Source of the DNA: Moniliella sp. 'wahieum'
Taxonomy: Eukaryota; Basidiomycota; Moniliellomycetes; Moniliellales; Moniliellaceae
Assembly (NCBI GenBank): GCA_003971905.1
Contig: RSEE01000141.1
Location: 62,001 to 126,000 of the forward strand
Direction: 5' to 3'
DNA length: 64,000 bases
Positions 47,791 to 57,744 of the stretch are shown in pieces (the first letter of the stretch is position 1; every line of letters begins with the position of its first letter). Made by a program: the position numbers and the translations under genes. Below the pieces are notes generated by a model, which saw only the letters and a list, made by a program, of their open reading frames with translations, searched no databases and was not told the DNA's origin.

Positions 47791-49243
47791 ATGCTGCGGG
47801 CAAGCCAAGCGGTGTTCAAGGTGCGCAAGGGCGTCCCGCGCTTCATTGAGCGTCTGCGATCCGACCCCTTTGTGCGTGCGCGCGAGACGGGGATGCAGCC
47901 CGGCCGGACCAAGCTGCCCGTTTGGGCCCGGCCCGACGCGCGAACCAAGAACACATCCAAATCCAAATCCAAAGCCAAGTCCAACACCCCGCTTGCTCCG
48001 CCTGCCCAGCGCGGCCCACGCGACGGAACCAAGCGGAACAAGGCCCTTCCTCTCCTTCCTCTCCTTCGTCCCGTCCCTTTCATCCCCCTCTCCATCTCGC
48101 CCGCCTCGCCATGGACGATGTGACGTCCTGGCGGGCCCGATCGGCATTCAAGTTGATGGAGCTGCAACAAGGCACGCGGATGCTGGCCCCGCCGCTGAAT
48201 GTGGGAGGTGGCGCAGGGGTGGGCGCGGCGATTGACCGAGCTATCAAAGATGAGCGGGAGGTGCGGGTGGAGGCGGTGCATTGGCCCGGGGCGCGCCCTG
48301 CGGCGGAGCGGGGAGACGGGTGGTGCCTTGGATCCTGGTCGATCTCGGGGCTGCCCCGGGAGGATGGAGTCAAGTGTGTGCGAGGGCATTGGCGTGGTGG
48401 GAAAGCACACGCGCACGAAACGTCAAGTTGGGCTGGCAGGTATTCGGGATTGACTTGTTGCCCGTGTCGGATTTGCCTGGCGCAGCGTTTCTCAAGGGAG
48501 ACTTTTTGGCGCAAGACACGCGCAAGCAGTTGCGTAAGAAGATCTTGTCCGCCCTTCCTGCCCCTGACCCATGTGCTGAGGGGAGTTCCCCCGCCGCTTT
48601 CCGTGCCGCTGCGTTGACACCCAGTACGTCGGTGTTGAAAGACGTCAAGACGGGCGAAGTGTTGTCGGGGGGCTTGGTGGATGTGTGCTTGTCGGACATG
48701 CTGGGCAACATCTCAGGGGTCGATTCACGCGACGAAACGATTTCGATTGAGTTGGTGGATGCAGCGTTCCGATTTGCAAGGAGGACATTGCGGTGGCCAC
48801 CACCCTTGCCGCACGACGCTCCGCTCAGTTCCAAGCCGCGGCCGTGGGAAGAAGAGGAGGAGGAACGGTTCGAGCCTCCGCCTACTCGAGGCTATTGGGA
48901 AGAGGATATCGAGGTGGAATCCGATCCCACACCCTCCACCGGGCACACGGCCAAGGAAGCAAACGAGGCTAGCGACGAAGGCAAGGGCAGCCGAGAGACC
49001 AAATCCATGCCCCGCATACCTAGGACGACGTACTTTGTGGCCAAGGTGTATCAAAGCAAGTTGTCCGAACACTACATCCAACAAGTGTTGCGACCCTTCT
49101 TTGACCGGCTGGTGATTGCTAAGCCTGAAGCGTCGCGGCCCGTATCGCGAGAACAGTTTATCGTAGCGTCGGGCTTTCGGGGGCCTCAGGCGGCCGATTA
49201 TGGCGCGCTGCGCGAACGATTTGCGGAAAAGTACGGTGTCTGA
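47791..49243 (+). CDS. MRM2: Mitochondrial rRNA 2'-O-methyltransferase Mrm2 (FtsJ/RrmJ family), frame-broken
   Basis: SAM-dependent 2'-O-ribose methyltransferase of the large mitoribosomal rRNA. The start is ATG 47791 (MLRASQAVFKVRKGVPRFIE), a plausible mitochondrial presequence. A Lys/Ser-rich low-complexity insert (KNTSKSKSKAKSNTP) follows. After a frame shift near 48115 comes SWRARSAFKLMELQQ with the catalytic Lys. VDLGAAPGGWSQV is the SAM-binding motif; further on are GIDLLPVSDLPGAAFLKGDF, VDVCLSDMLGNISGVDSRDE (catalytic Asp), an acidic insert (WEEEEEERFEPPP), TTYFVAKVYQ (catalytic Lys) and SREQFIVASGFRG (catalytic Glu). The K-D-K-E tetrad is therefore complete. Stop at 49241-49243. About 450 residues, longer than bacterial RrmJ because of two inserts. 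Confidence 0.9.
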
Positions 49244-49688
49244 GGCACACCTGGGTTCGGCTGCCTCGCCCCCATTCAACTATCATGCTGTACTTTAATA
49301 TACACCTCTACCATACCTACCCTCCTCGATAGCCACAGCCACAGAAAACGGAGGTTCATCGTATTTTCCAACGTTAGGGGATAACGAGCGTACCCGCTCA
49401 GCGGGGGTATGGGGTTCTCCCAACTCATATGGAGTTGGTCTCTTGGCCAGCTGGGGAGGGGAGATAAACAAAGGGTGCACAGGTCGCTTTATGCAGATTC
49501 TGACAAACCACCCAAAGCAGGAAGGGTGTCCAGCGAGCCATGCCCAAGGGGAGGAGGAAAAGCGAGAATCAACAAAGGACGACCGCGCGGGTGAGGCAAG
49601 GACCATCAAACACGGCTTGGTCATTGGGGAATTAGAGGCAAGCACAGGGCAAGAGAAAACGACAAAAAGGCTGGGTCAAGAACAATTG
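49244..49688. other. Convergent 3' space between MRM2 and the coiled-coil gene
   Basis: 445 bp with no gene seen. It presumably contains the 3' ends of both transcripts. Confidence 0.4.
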
Positions 49689-51744
49689 TTATGACTGAGT
49701 CTTTTCTTCTTGCTGGGCATTCAGCGGCATCACAGTGAAGCCAGCCTCGGACTTGTTAACCTCGTCTGCTGCTGGGGAAGTAGGGCCATCAGGTTCAGGG
49801 GTTGAAGCAGAAGCAGAAGTAGACCCGTCCTCTCGTCAGTTGGAGCAACGGGTACAGAAATTGTTGTGTCGGCTTCCCATGTCCATCCGAACTGGACTGG
49901 TCCCGAGGACGAGCAGGAGTACGCGGAGGCAAAGTGGGCGGAGTAGCAACCGCTGGAGAGGGAGGGGGAAACCTGGTGTGATGGGCGTCCCGGCCTTTTC
50001 ATCCTCCTCAGGCACAGTGGCGGGGGGAGGTTTGCCTCTTCCTGCGGCACCCATCAAGCCCAACGAACTAAAGTTGACTCCAAGAGAGCGTGCGGTGCTG
50101 CCTGCCCTAGTACGCACGGGGGTTGGCGGCGGCGGCGCGCCCCCATGTCGAGAGGAAGGCGTGGGAGTGACATGTGTCGACGGGGATTTGGCATCGCCAA
50201 GCTCTTCGGACGGGACAGCCGTTGGCTCTTCGCCACATGGAGCCGAGTTTCGAAGACCAGGATTCAGTAGGCTGGTGGGTTGGCCTGCCATTTGTCGGGT
50301 GCAACGTTGGAGCTTCATCTCCCGGTTCGAGGGAGGCAGGAGCATCCACAGGCAAGGGGGGCAGGTGCAAGCGCGTCCCGTCTTTCTGCCCGCTCCGATC
50401 GGACGAAGGCGTGGGCAGGGCAGGGTCGGACGGGGCTTGTTCGGGGGCAAAAGAGCAATGTACTCCTTGAGAGCTTTGAGACAAACATCAGATGCCCAAC
50501 GGGCTTCCTTGACCTGATCCAATTCGTCCCGCGTGTTGCCCAATTCGATCCGAAGCCGTTCCAACTCAGCGCCCCGGGCGGTAAGTTGGGCTTGAAGACG
50601 CTCGGTTGTCAGAGTGGATAGGCCGGACGGTAGTCCATCTCCACCAAGCCCGCCTGTCACGCCTGTACCGAGCATACGGGACCGACGTCGAGCCACATCT
50701 GCCGCCTCCTCTACATCGGCAGCAGCACTGGATGAGAGGACAGCGCTTCCCGGGCGTGGACTGGTGGGATGGGAGGAGGTGGTGCTGAGGGTCGGAGAAC
50801 GGGGACGAACAGAGGGAGCAAAGGCACTGAAGCCGCTCACGCTGCTTGAGGTTCGGCGGTGCGCTTTGGCGGAGGTAATGCCAAGACCGACAGGAGGGGA
50901 AGCTTCACCCGAAGTGGAGAGGGGAGGAGATGCACGGTAGCAGGGGTGGTGACGGGCGAAGTGCCACTGACAGTAGGGGTAGTAGATCCGGAAACAGGGC
51001 TGCCACTGCCAGCGGTCGGGGCGGTGGGTGTCCCGCCCAGCAACGACAGATGCCGCAGCTTGCGGTCGGTCTGGGAGGATGCTGCGGTGGGGGGAGTGGG
51101 GACGTAGCCGGAGGACGTGACAGAAGAAGGCGTGCGCGCGTGGCCGGTGCGGCCAAAGTTGCGAGCGGCAGCCATGGAGATGGTGCCATTGGGGCCAAAT
51201 GCAAGCGACGCGCGCTTGGAGGCGCGCTTTGCCCGGGCCTCTTTGGCCTCGGCAGCGGCTGCGTCGGGATCATCAACCAAAGAGGCTGCAGAGAGGCCGC
51301 CTGCAGACGTGAGAACTTGCTGCGAGCGGCGACGTTCAGCAATGGCCTTGCGCATGCTCTCCCCTTCCTGCTGAAGTTGCATGAATGCGCGGCGCGAGTC
51401 GGCCAGCCGCAAACGTAAGTCCCGCACGGTATCTGCCTCGGTCTCGGCCCGCCGCACCGCCGCATCCCGCTCCTCACATACACGATCCAGCTGCGCACGC
51501 AGCAGGGCGAGCACTTGGTCCTGCTCCTGGCCGTCGTGCTGGGCAGCGGCTGCGAGCGCAGTATCATCGGCATCTTGGGCGGCGCGGCTGGCGAGGCGGT
51601 CGTGGGCGAGGTAGTGGCACTGAGGGCGCGGGCCTGCCAGGCGGCATGGACACGCAGCGCAGCAATGACGTGACGCAGCTCGTCGGGGCTGTCGCTGCCG
51701 TCTGCGTCGGGGGTGGGGAAGGGAGGAGCGTCGGCGGACGACAT
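49689..51744 (-). CDS. Coiled-coil, Ser/Pro-rich protein, unrecognised (frame-broken)
   Basis: Family not recognised. The start is ATG 51744 (MSSADAPPFPTPDADGSDSP; Kozak GCCATGT). Parts: DELRHVIAALRVHAAWQARA, then after a shift a coiled coil (QVLALLRAQLDRVCEERDAA, LRLRLADSRRAFMQLQQEGE, AIAERRRSQQVLTSAGG); a basic Ser/Thr-Pro linker (RAKRASKRASLAFGPNG, RTPSSVTSSGYVPTPP); LSGFSAFAPSVRPRSPTLST; a second coiled coil (LTTERLQAQLTARGAELERL, IELGNTRDELDQVKEARWA); WSSKLGSMWRR; and a tail SEAGFTVMPLNAQQEEKTQS with stop at 49689-49691. The two-coil, phospho-linker layout suggests a scaffold or vesicle-trafficking effector, but that is only an analogy. Multiple one-base breaks or introns are present. 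Confidence 0.6.
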
Positions 51745-52762
51745 GGCGGGGAGGGCGTGGCCGAGGAGGAGCTGCACGCTGCGCTGCGTTCCAGAGGTGG
51801 TGTTTGTGTCTGCGGTGTCGAGGCAGCCAGGGGAGCAGCAGGGGGCGCCGCAGCACGTTGGCCAGCCACGGCGCCTATCACGCATTGTGCGTCTGCATCA
51901 TCCGCGCGTCACCGACTGAGAAAATACTCACCGGTCATCCGCATCCCACACCGCGTGGAGCAGGCGCCATTCCAGTGTGTCTGGTTAGCGCACCGGCCCT
52001 GTGCCTCTGCACGCGAGCTTTCGCCTCTGGGAGCCTCTCGCCTGCTTTCGCTTTTCCTTGCTCGTTTCAAATCTCCTTTCAGCTTTCACCGGGCGCCTTC
52101 CACTTAGACCTTCCATATTTCATCTTCCATCTGTCAAGTTGCGCATTTCAAATTGCGCATTTCACAATTTGACCCCTCGCAGATTGCGCATCTCACTGGC
52201 CTCTTGTCTTGTCTACAGGGAGATGGCGCTCCAGTCCGCCCCCCACCCCACATCCGAGATGGCTTACCCGCTCCGAGCCTCCTGCCTGCTTTCTGCCTAC
52301 CAAGCATCGACCTGCACGTTATCGTCCCAAGCCTAGAGCCTACCCCATGTGTTAGGCATGCCAGGTCCAGAGAGCAGAAGCAAAAATGTCCGTGCGAATG
52401 ATATTAGGACGACGGCACTGCAGGGTGGTATGGCCAGCCAACACAGAACACCATATATACGCGTCTCTGTGGGCACTTCCCACCATTACCAACCAAAACG
52501 ACCCAGGGAAGTCCTGGGGGGAGAGGGGGAAAGAAAAAGGACAGACGAGTCACAAACCAACATCCTAGCTCCACAACAGATCCATGCCCGCCCCTCCTCC
52601 GGCGCACATCCAGCGTAGCAGCAGCCGTACGGATCACAATAGGGGGATGCAGAACTGCATCTCGAGGTGGGCTTGCATGTCTTGGAAGTAAGAAATGGGG
52701 AGGGCCAGTCCAGTGAAGCTAGAAACGCTACCACGTTGGAAGCAAAGGAAGCTTTGCTCGGC
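51745..52762. other. Intergenic region with 14-bp repeat
   Basis: 5' region of the coiled-coil gene and 3' region of the small secreted protein. TTGCGCATTTCAAA TTGCGCATTTCACA at 52139-52166 is a 14-bp (twice seven) repeat. No gene is supported; the plus-strand frames at 51804-52336 contain only low-complexity sequence. Confidence 0.45.
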
Positions 52763-53133
52763 TCAAAACACCGACCGCACATCCCCCTCGACAGAATGGA
52801 ACCACTGCCCAACATCCCGTTCGGCCACAGCCCCTGTCGCAGCCGCCGGAGCGCGCTTGTGGAAGACGGAGGAAGCCTTGGACACGTCGCCCTTAACGTC
52901 CGATCCGATCGACTTGAAAAGTCACCGATTCCGCGCTCTTGGCCAGCGGCGGTCGCCTGGGCCGGCGCAGCGTACGCTAATACGGCGTTCAACCGTGTCG
53001 GTAGGTTAGATTCATCCGTCACAGAGAAGCGCGAGCGCCAAGGAGGAAAAAGCAAGGGAAGAGGGGTCAGAGAGAGTCGCAACGTACCGGTCGACGCGCC
53101 AAGGGCGAGGAAGGCGAGGATAGAGAGACGCAT
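52763..53133 (-). CDS. Small secreted protein with a dibasic site, unrecognised
   Basis: Exon 1 (53088-53133) encodes MRLSILAFLALGAST, a typical signal peptide. The intron is 52977-53087 (GTACGT, branch-like CTAACC, TTAG). Exon 2 opens AYAAPAQATAAGQERGIGDF, with signal cleavage plausible after AYA. One T is missing in the T run near 52923 (TTTT for TTTTT); the frame then reads KSIGSDVKGDVSKASSVFHK then RAPAAATGAVAERDVGQ and WFHSVEGDVRSVF, stop at 52763-52765. Length is about 105 residues, no cysteines. HKR followed by APAAATG looks like a Kex2-type site that would split the product into two peptides with similar GSDVKGDV / SVEGDV cores. A small fungal secreted protein of unknown role. Confidence 0.6.
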
Positions 53134-53650
53134 TGTAGTGTTGGGAGTACAACGGGGTAGGGGAGGGAGAGGGACTGGGTGTAAGGGAGATGAAAAGGTG
53201 GAGGTGAGAAGGGAAGAGGAGACGGCAACGCAGAGCGAGTGGAAAGAGGGGAATTATAAGAGCGAAGCTCAACCCTAGCAGGCCCCAGGGCGGTTTCTTG
53301 TTCGCAACGCGTAACGTTCGCTAGAGGAGCCACAGATGGGCCGCTCTGGGTGCTCGCTCGCGTCGGGAGGGCAGGACGGGGGCAGTATGCAGATGGGCCA
53401 GCCACAGCGGCAGGTCTGATAGATCTTGTCGCTGCCGCCCCCTCGGCCTCATGGGTGCATGGGGTAACTATCAGCACATCAGTCAGCCATGCTGTCAGCG
53501 ACGCGAGCGACGCCTCGGTGCTAGAACTGGGGGAGGCGCCCGATGCATGATACCCTTGCCCTGCCCACACAGGATGAGCTGAAGCCGAGCGGTGGGCGGG
53601 CGAGGCGGCGGTGAACCTGGGAGCGAGAGCTGGGGAAACGCAAACGGGCC

Positions 53651-53681
53651 ATGACGCAAATTGCGTCATATTCCGAATATG
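53651..53681. promoter_or_regulatory. Two overlapping perfect palindromes
   Basis: 53651-53669 is ATGACGCAAATTGCGTCAT: 9-bp arms around one central base, with TGACG/CGTCA half-sites as bound by bZIP (CREB/ATF-type) factors. 53667-53681 is CATATTCCGAATATG: 7-bp arms around one base, sharing CAT with the first. They lie about 520 bp upstream of the secreted-protein start. Confidence 0.55.
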
Positions 53682-53942
53682 AAAGTTTCACCTCGGTGCC
53701 TTAGGCCTTACGGACCTTGTGGCGCCAATGCACCACTGCCTCTTGATCTAATGCTGCTTCTTGTTGGTGGCCACTGAGTGCCCGACTTCAAGCCGGGCGG
53801 GGGAAGAAACCATACACTTAACCGCTTTGAAGACCCCCGAGACCCACAGGTGTCCCGTGCAAAGTCACCGGGACTAGTCCCTTGGTCACCTCACAGGCGC
53901 CCTCAGACCACGCTCACTGGTACTAACAGTTGAAGGTTGAAC

Positions 53943-53977
53943 TTGAACGTTGAACGTTGAACGTTGAAGCTTGAACC
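53943..53977. repeat. Heptamer array (TTGAACG)3 TTGAAGC TTGAACC
   Basis: Five 7-bp units; a looser upstream extension (TTGAAGG TTGAAC) begins near 53930. The units hold AACGTT and AAGCTT palindromes at their junctions. Confidence 0.85.
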
Positions 53978-54284
53978 TTCTGGCTCCCACTAAGAATACA
54001 TTCATCTCATCGGCAGAGCTGAAGGTAGGAAGTAAGACTGCTCCATGTCCCTGCAGTCTAGGACAAGATTCGGAAGAATCACATACAGGTGTGGCCGACG
54101 AAGACCTGGTGGCTCTCCGAGGTAAGTTTGGACGTTAGGCGCGGGGCACTGGGCCCTGATTTGAGTCGCCAAGGGTGGAGGAGGGAGGTGGAAGGTACAA
54201 AAGATATGCTCAAGCAGATTTTCGTAGTGTGGAAGAGCATCTACAGCGAAATGGAGCAGGGGCGAAAGGAAAGGAAAGGAAAGC

Positions 54285-54321
54285 GGAAAGCGGAAAGCGG
54301 AAAACGGAAAACGGAAAACGG
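54285..54321. repeat. Heptamer array (GGAAAGC)2 (GGAAAAC)3
   Basis: Five 7-bp units with a synchronous G-to-A switch midway, preceded by AAAGG pentamers (54265-54280). It lies just 3' of the WASP gene. Confidence 0.85.
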
Positions 54322-54501
54322 TTGTTTTGGGAGCAAAGGGCCGGAAACGGGCGTGGGTACAGGAGGAAAGGGGGGGGGAACAAGCTAGACCAAAGGAAAG
54401 GAGAGGAATGGGAACGGAATCCTGAATCCTTGCAAAAAACACAGGCAGGGCACCAGTACCTCGACCTACCAAAGTTGGATAGTTACCTAGCGATGGTACG
54501 C

Positions 54502-56007
54502 TTACCAATCGTCTTCGGAATCCTCATCGTCCGAATCGCCCATTTGACCTTTACGTTGGTTCAACGCCTGAGCCAAAGCGTCTGCCAAGCCGGCCGGGGA
54601 CTCATCTCCGCCTCCGGCAGCTGCGCCAGCGGCCACCCCGACCGCCCCACCCGCCGCAGCACCCGCTGCTACCCCGCCACATTCGGGCCGGGTGTCTTCT
54701 TCAAATCGCGAATGGACTTGCCTTGAATACTGGCCAATAACGCGCTCCGGCCATCTTGCGGCGGCGGCAGGCTGGTCAGTGTGTTGCCGCCACCAGCCGC
54801 GGGTGCCGGGGGAGGCGGAGGGGGAGGCGGCGCACCACCTGCTGGAGGCGGCGGCGGTGGGGGCGGCGGTGCACCCCCCATTGGAGGAGGCGGAGGCGGC
54901 GGCGGGCGCTCCCCCAGTCGGGCTGGAGGCGGACGAGGCGGAGCAGGAGGACGCGAAGCTCCGCCGGCCCGGGACCCGGGTGGAGGTGGCGGTGGCGGTG
55001 TCGGCACCTCGAGAGGCCTTCTTGCTTCCGCCCAGTGGCGGGAGACGGCGAGAGGCAGAGGGTGGGGCAGGCGCAGGTGGAGCTGGTGGCGGCGGAGGCG
55101 CAGATTGAGCAGGTACCGGGGGTGGGGGCGGGGCAGCCGGAGCAGGGGAGGGGGAGGGGGCATCGTCCTCGGGGTACGCGGGGCCGCAGGCGCCGGCGCA
55201 GGCGGCGGAGGAGGGGACGGGGTATGGTACTGCACCGCCGGGACTGAGGTAGAGGCATGGTGGTCATCCGAGTGGTGGGTGCGACCGTGTGGGGCATCAA
55301 AGGGTTGCCCAGTAGCCCCTTCCAGCTGCCCCCCCCACTGTCGTGGGTATGGTTGGCTGAGTTGGTACGGCTGTGGCCGCCCGTAAGGTTCGAAAGCAAC
55401 GATGGTTCCGACCCTCCCTTCTCCCCCGATCCCGAGGAACCGCCAGTCTTGATCACGAGTGCTTCGAGCATGTCGGTGGAAATGTCAGGGTGGCCCGCTG
55501 TGCTATTGGTGTGGGGGCAGAGGCGCCGCGTCCGAACAGTTTCTTGAGCGTACTCCCACCAGACGCCTTGGGTTAGCTGAAAGGGGGTTAGTAGGAGAAT
55601 GGTCAAGTGGGAAGGGGAAAAAAACGTACCATACTTTTGCTTGTTGCCAATCTTTTTCGCCAACACTGCAGCTTCGGCTTCGTCGGCAAAGGCAAGGCCG
55701 ACGAAACACTCGTCGCCCTCGAACGTATGGAAAAAGGTGCGGTCCACATTGTAGACAAAGCCCTCGTACATCTCCTGTTCCCACACCACGCCGCGGGAAC
55801 CCAAGTCGACGAGCTTGAGGTAGAAGGTGGAGCGGTCATAGTCACGCACAAAGGCAACAACGCCCTCCAATCCAGTGAAGTTCCAGGCGGCAGAGGCTTG
55901 GGGCGGGGCAGCGTACAGACGGGCTACCGTGGCAGTCACGATCTGGCGCCATCTGAAGGCACCGCCGCCTTGACGCGGTTCTTTTCGGCAGTGGTAAGGG
56001 TGGGCAT
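54502..56007 (-). CDS. LAS17: WASP-family actin nucleation-promoting factor (Las17/Wsp1)
   Basis: Activates Arp2/3 at endocytic actin patches. The start is ATG 56007 (MPTLTTAEKNRVKAAVP). The WH1 domain follows: VTATVARLYAAPPQASAAWN, FVRDYDRSTFYLKLVDLG, WEQEMYEGFVYNVDRT, FHTFEGDECFVGLAFADE. The intron is 55577-55629 (GTACGT..TTTCAG). Next are KASGGSTLKKLFGRGAS, DISTDMLEALVIKTGGSSGS, a very long polyproline/glycine region (55240-54780, runs such as PPPPPPPPMGGAPPPPPP), a WH2 motif RSALLASIQGKSIRDLKKT, a central/acidic region ADALAQALNQRKGQ and DSDDEDSEDDW with the terminal Trp, stop at 54502-54504. I see no clear CRIB motif, as in yeast Las17. One-base breaks occur near 55950, 55570, in the proline region and near 54670. 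Confidence 0.92.
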
Positions 56008-56248
56008 GGATGGTGGATGCGGGTCCAGAAGGTGAGCGGCAACGCAAGCGCCGCCCTGACTGCTTGCCTGCGGCCTGCTACGCAGCACCGCTCGCCAGCC
56101 CCGCGGGCGCAGGAGAAGGATGACATAAGACAGTGGCCCTGTGCGCCCAGCCCACGCAAACCCACTGCAGCCCTGAATCTACCTATCAGCGCAGCAGCCT
56201 TCGCAGGCCATGGCCGCGCTTGCAATTTCAAGCGCCCCGTCCCCGCTC

Positions 56249-56274
56249 ACACGTCACGTGTCACGCGTCACGTC
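56249..56274. repeat. Heptamer array ACACGTC ACGTGTC ACGCGTC ACGTC
   Basis: Four units on a 7-bp period with changing palindromic cores (CACGTG, ACGCGT). Lies 240 bp upstream of LAS17. Confidence 0.75.
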
Positions 56275-56748
56275 ATCATCGCTCATCGACGTCATCCTCA
56301 TCGGCATTGGTCACACCTCCGTCACTGCATATGCGTTCTCGGCTCACTACCATCCACTATAGCCCCAGGCAAATGGGACAAAGCGACCGAAAAGCAGACC
56401 CATCCATAATCTCACCACCATCTCCAGGTGCCACAAGTCAAAGTCCATGCATCCTACGCTGTTACGCTGTCTTGATGGGAGAAAGGAAGTCACCCCCCCG
56501 CCGGCATCCGCCACTCAGACTGAGGTTTTTGGCAAAACTCAATCGAGAGAGAATGTGTACAGTCGGCGTGCGTGCGTATCGACATTGGGGCTGCTTCAAA
56601 GCAGATCTGGCCAGAGGTTGCATGGCTTTCCACTCTACAAATCATATTGCCAAAGGTACGACCCATCATTTGATGAAGACTTTTTGTAATAGGTGCCATG
56701 TAGGCAAGTAGCTAGACGATGGGGGGGTAAGCTCCCACAGCCAATGTT

Positions 56749-56762
56749 AAACGTCAAACGTC
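56749..56762. repeat. Heptamer repeat (AAACGTC)2
   Basis: AAACGTC AAACGTC, followed by AACAAACGTTAACG. Intergenic. Confidence 0.6.
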
Positions 56763-57171
56763 AACAAACGTTAACGAGGAACCGTTTACAACGTTTAATC
56801 CTTGCCCGGCCCTCCTCCGTAGCGCCACATGCACATCCTGCCATCGAGCCATCCCTCGGTCGGGGTTGGGTGGTAACTCCGGTAACTGTGCCCGTGCCCC
56901 CTGGTGGCTCGTTTGCCAGGGGTCGATGAGCAGGCCGAGCAGGCCATTCGGAGCTTGGCGACACAGTCGTTCGGCTCGTTTGCGCGCACCTCGCTGCGCC
57001 GACGATGAGAATGTTCGTACTATCGTGCTGATAGTAAGTAGCACTGCGGCGGCGTTGCTGCGACTTGCTCCGCATCCCCAGACGATAAGATGATGGATGG
57101 ATCGGTGATGCGGCGTCGCTGGGGTCGGAGTTGGACTGGGATGATCGATGATCGTTGCGCAATGATTAATG

Positions 57172-57192
57172 ACGCGTGATGCGTTACGCGTG
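57172..57192. repeat. Heptamer array ACGCGTG ATGCGTT ACGCGTG
   Basis: Three 7-bp units around ACGCGT, about 550 bp upstream of GRDP copy 2. An ATCGATG-type sequence precedes it at 57140-57152. Confidence 0.65.
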
Positions 57193-57744
57193 ACCGGATT
57201 TCCGGTTAGGGGCTCGGCCTTAGGCTTAGCTCAGCCTCGGGTGTGAGGCCGAGGTACCTGCGTCGGCGTGGGGCCACTAATCGCCCGACAGGAACAGTCG
57301 ATAGCTGCTGGATCGCTTCGTCCGGCACGCCCCACGCGCCGCGCTCGCGCCCAGTCTCGCGCCCTCTTCTGGTGCTCGTTGCGCACGTTGCGCCGGTCGC
57401 GCTCGTCGCCCCTTTCGTCTCTTTTGGGATCTCAGGCCCCGCCATCAACGTACCCTTCTGCTCTTCTGCGCCATCCCAACCCCCCCTACCCGCCCTGCCT
57501 ACTACTGTTGTACTGCCAGATAGCCACAGCACTGAATGTCGTCCCACATCCTCCCATGTCCAGAGCACCTGCCGTCCAACTCCGAAGACAGTACCATAAA
57601 TTCTCCCGCCGCCTCGCTGCCTCCTCTCTTTCTTTGTACCACCACCACCCCTGGCCGGCTGGTCGTTTTCTACATCGGCAACTGCACTTGCCTTGCACTT
57701 GCTCACCAACCCCCCTCTATCCACATCACTATTACACCTGCAAC

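Larger units (their letters stand above)
53134..54501. other. Upstream region of the secreted protein and 3' region of WASP
   Basis: 1.4 kb without a supported gene. It contains two abutting perfect palindromes (53651-53681), a heptamer array (53943-53977) and an AAAGGAA then GGAAAGC heptamer tract (54265-54321). A 200-codon minus frame (53067-53669) overlaps the secreted-protein gene and lacks any recognisable feature. Confidence 0.45.
56008..57744. other. Divergent intergenic region between LAS17 and GRDP copy 2
   Basis: 1.7 kb with no supported gene. Heptamer repeats lie at 56249-56274, 56749-56762 and 57172-57192. A plus-strand frame at 56133-56711 shows nothing recognisable. Confidence 0.45.

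Noticed and set aside
53067..53669. 200-codon minus-strand frame overlapping the secreted-protein gene
   Set aside because: Different frame from the signal-peptide exon, Ala/Ser/Pro composition only, no motif; probably promoter sequence.
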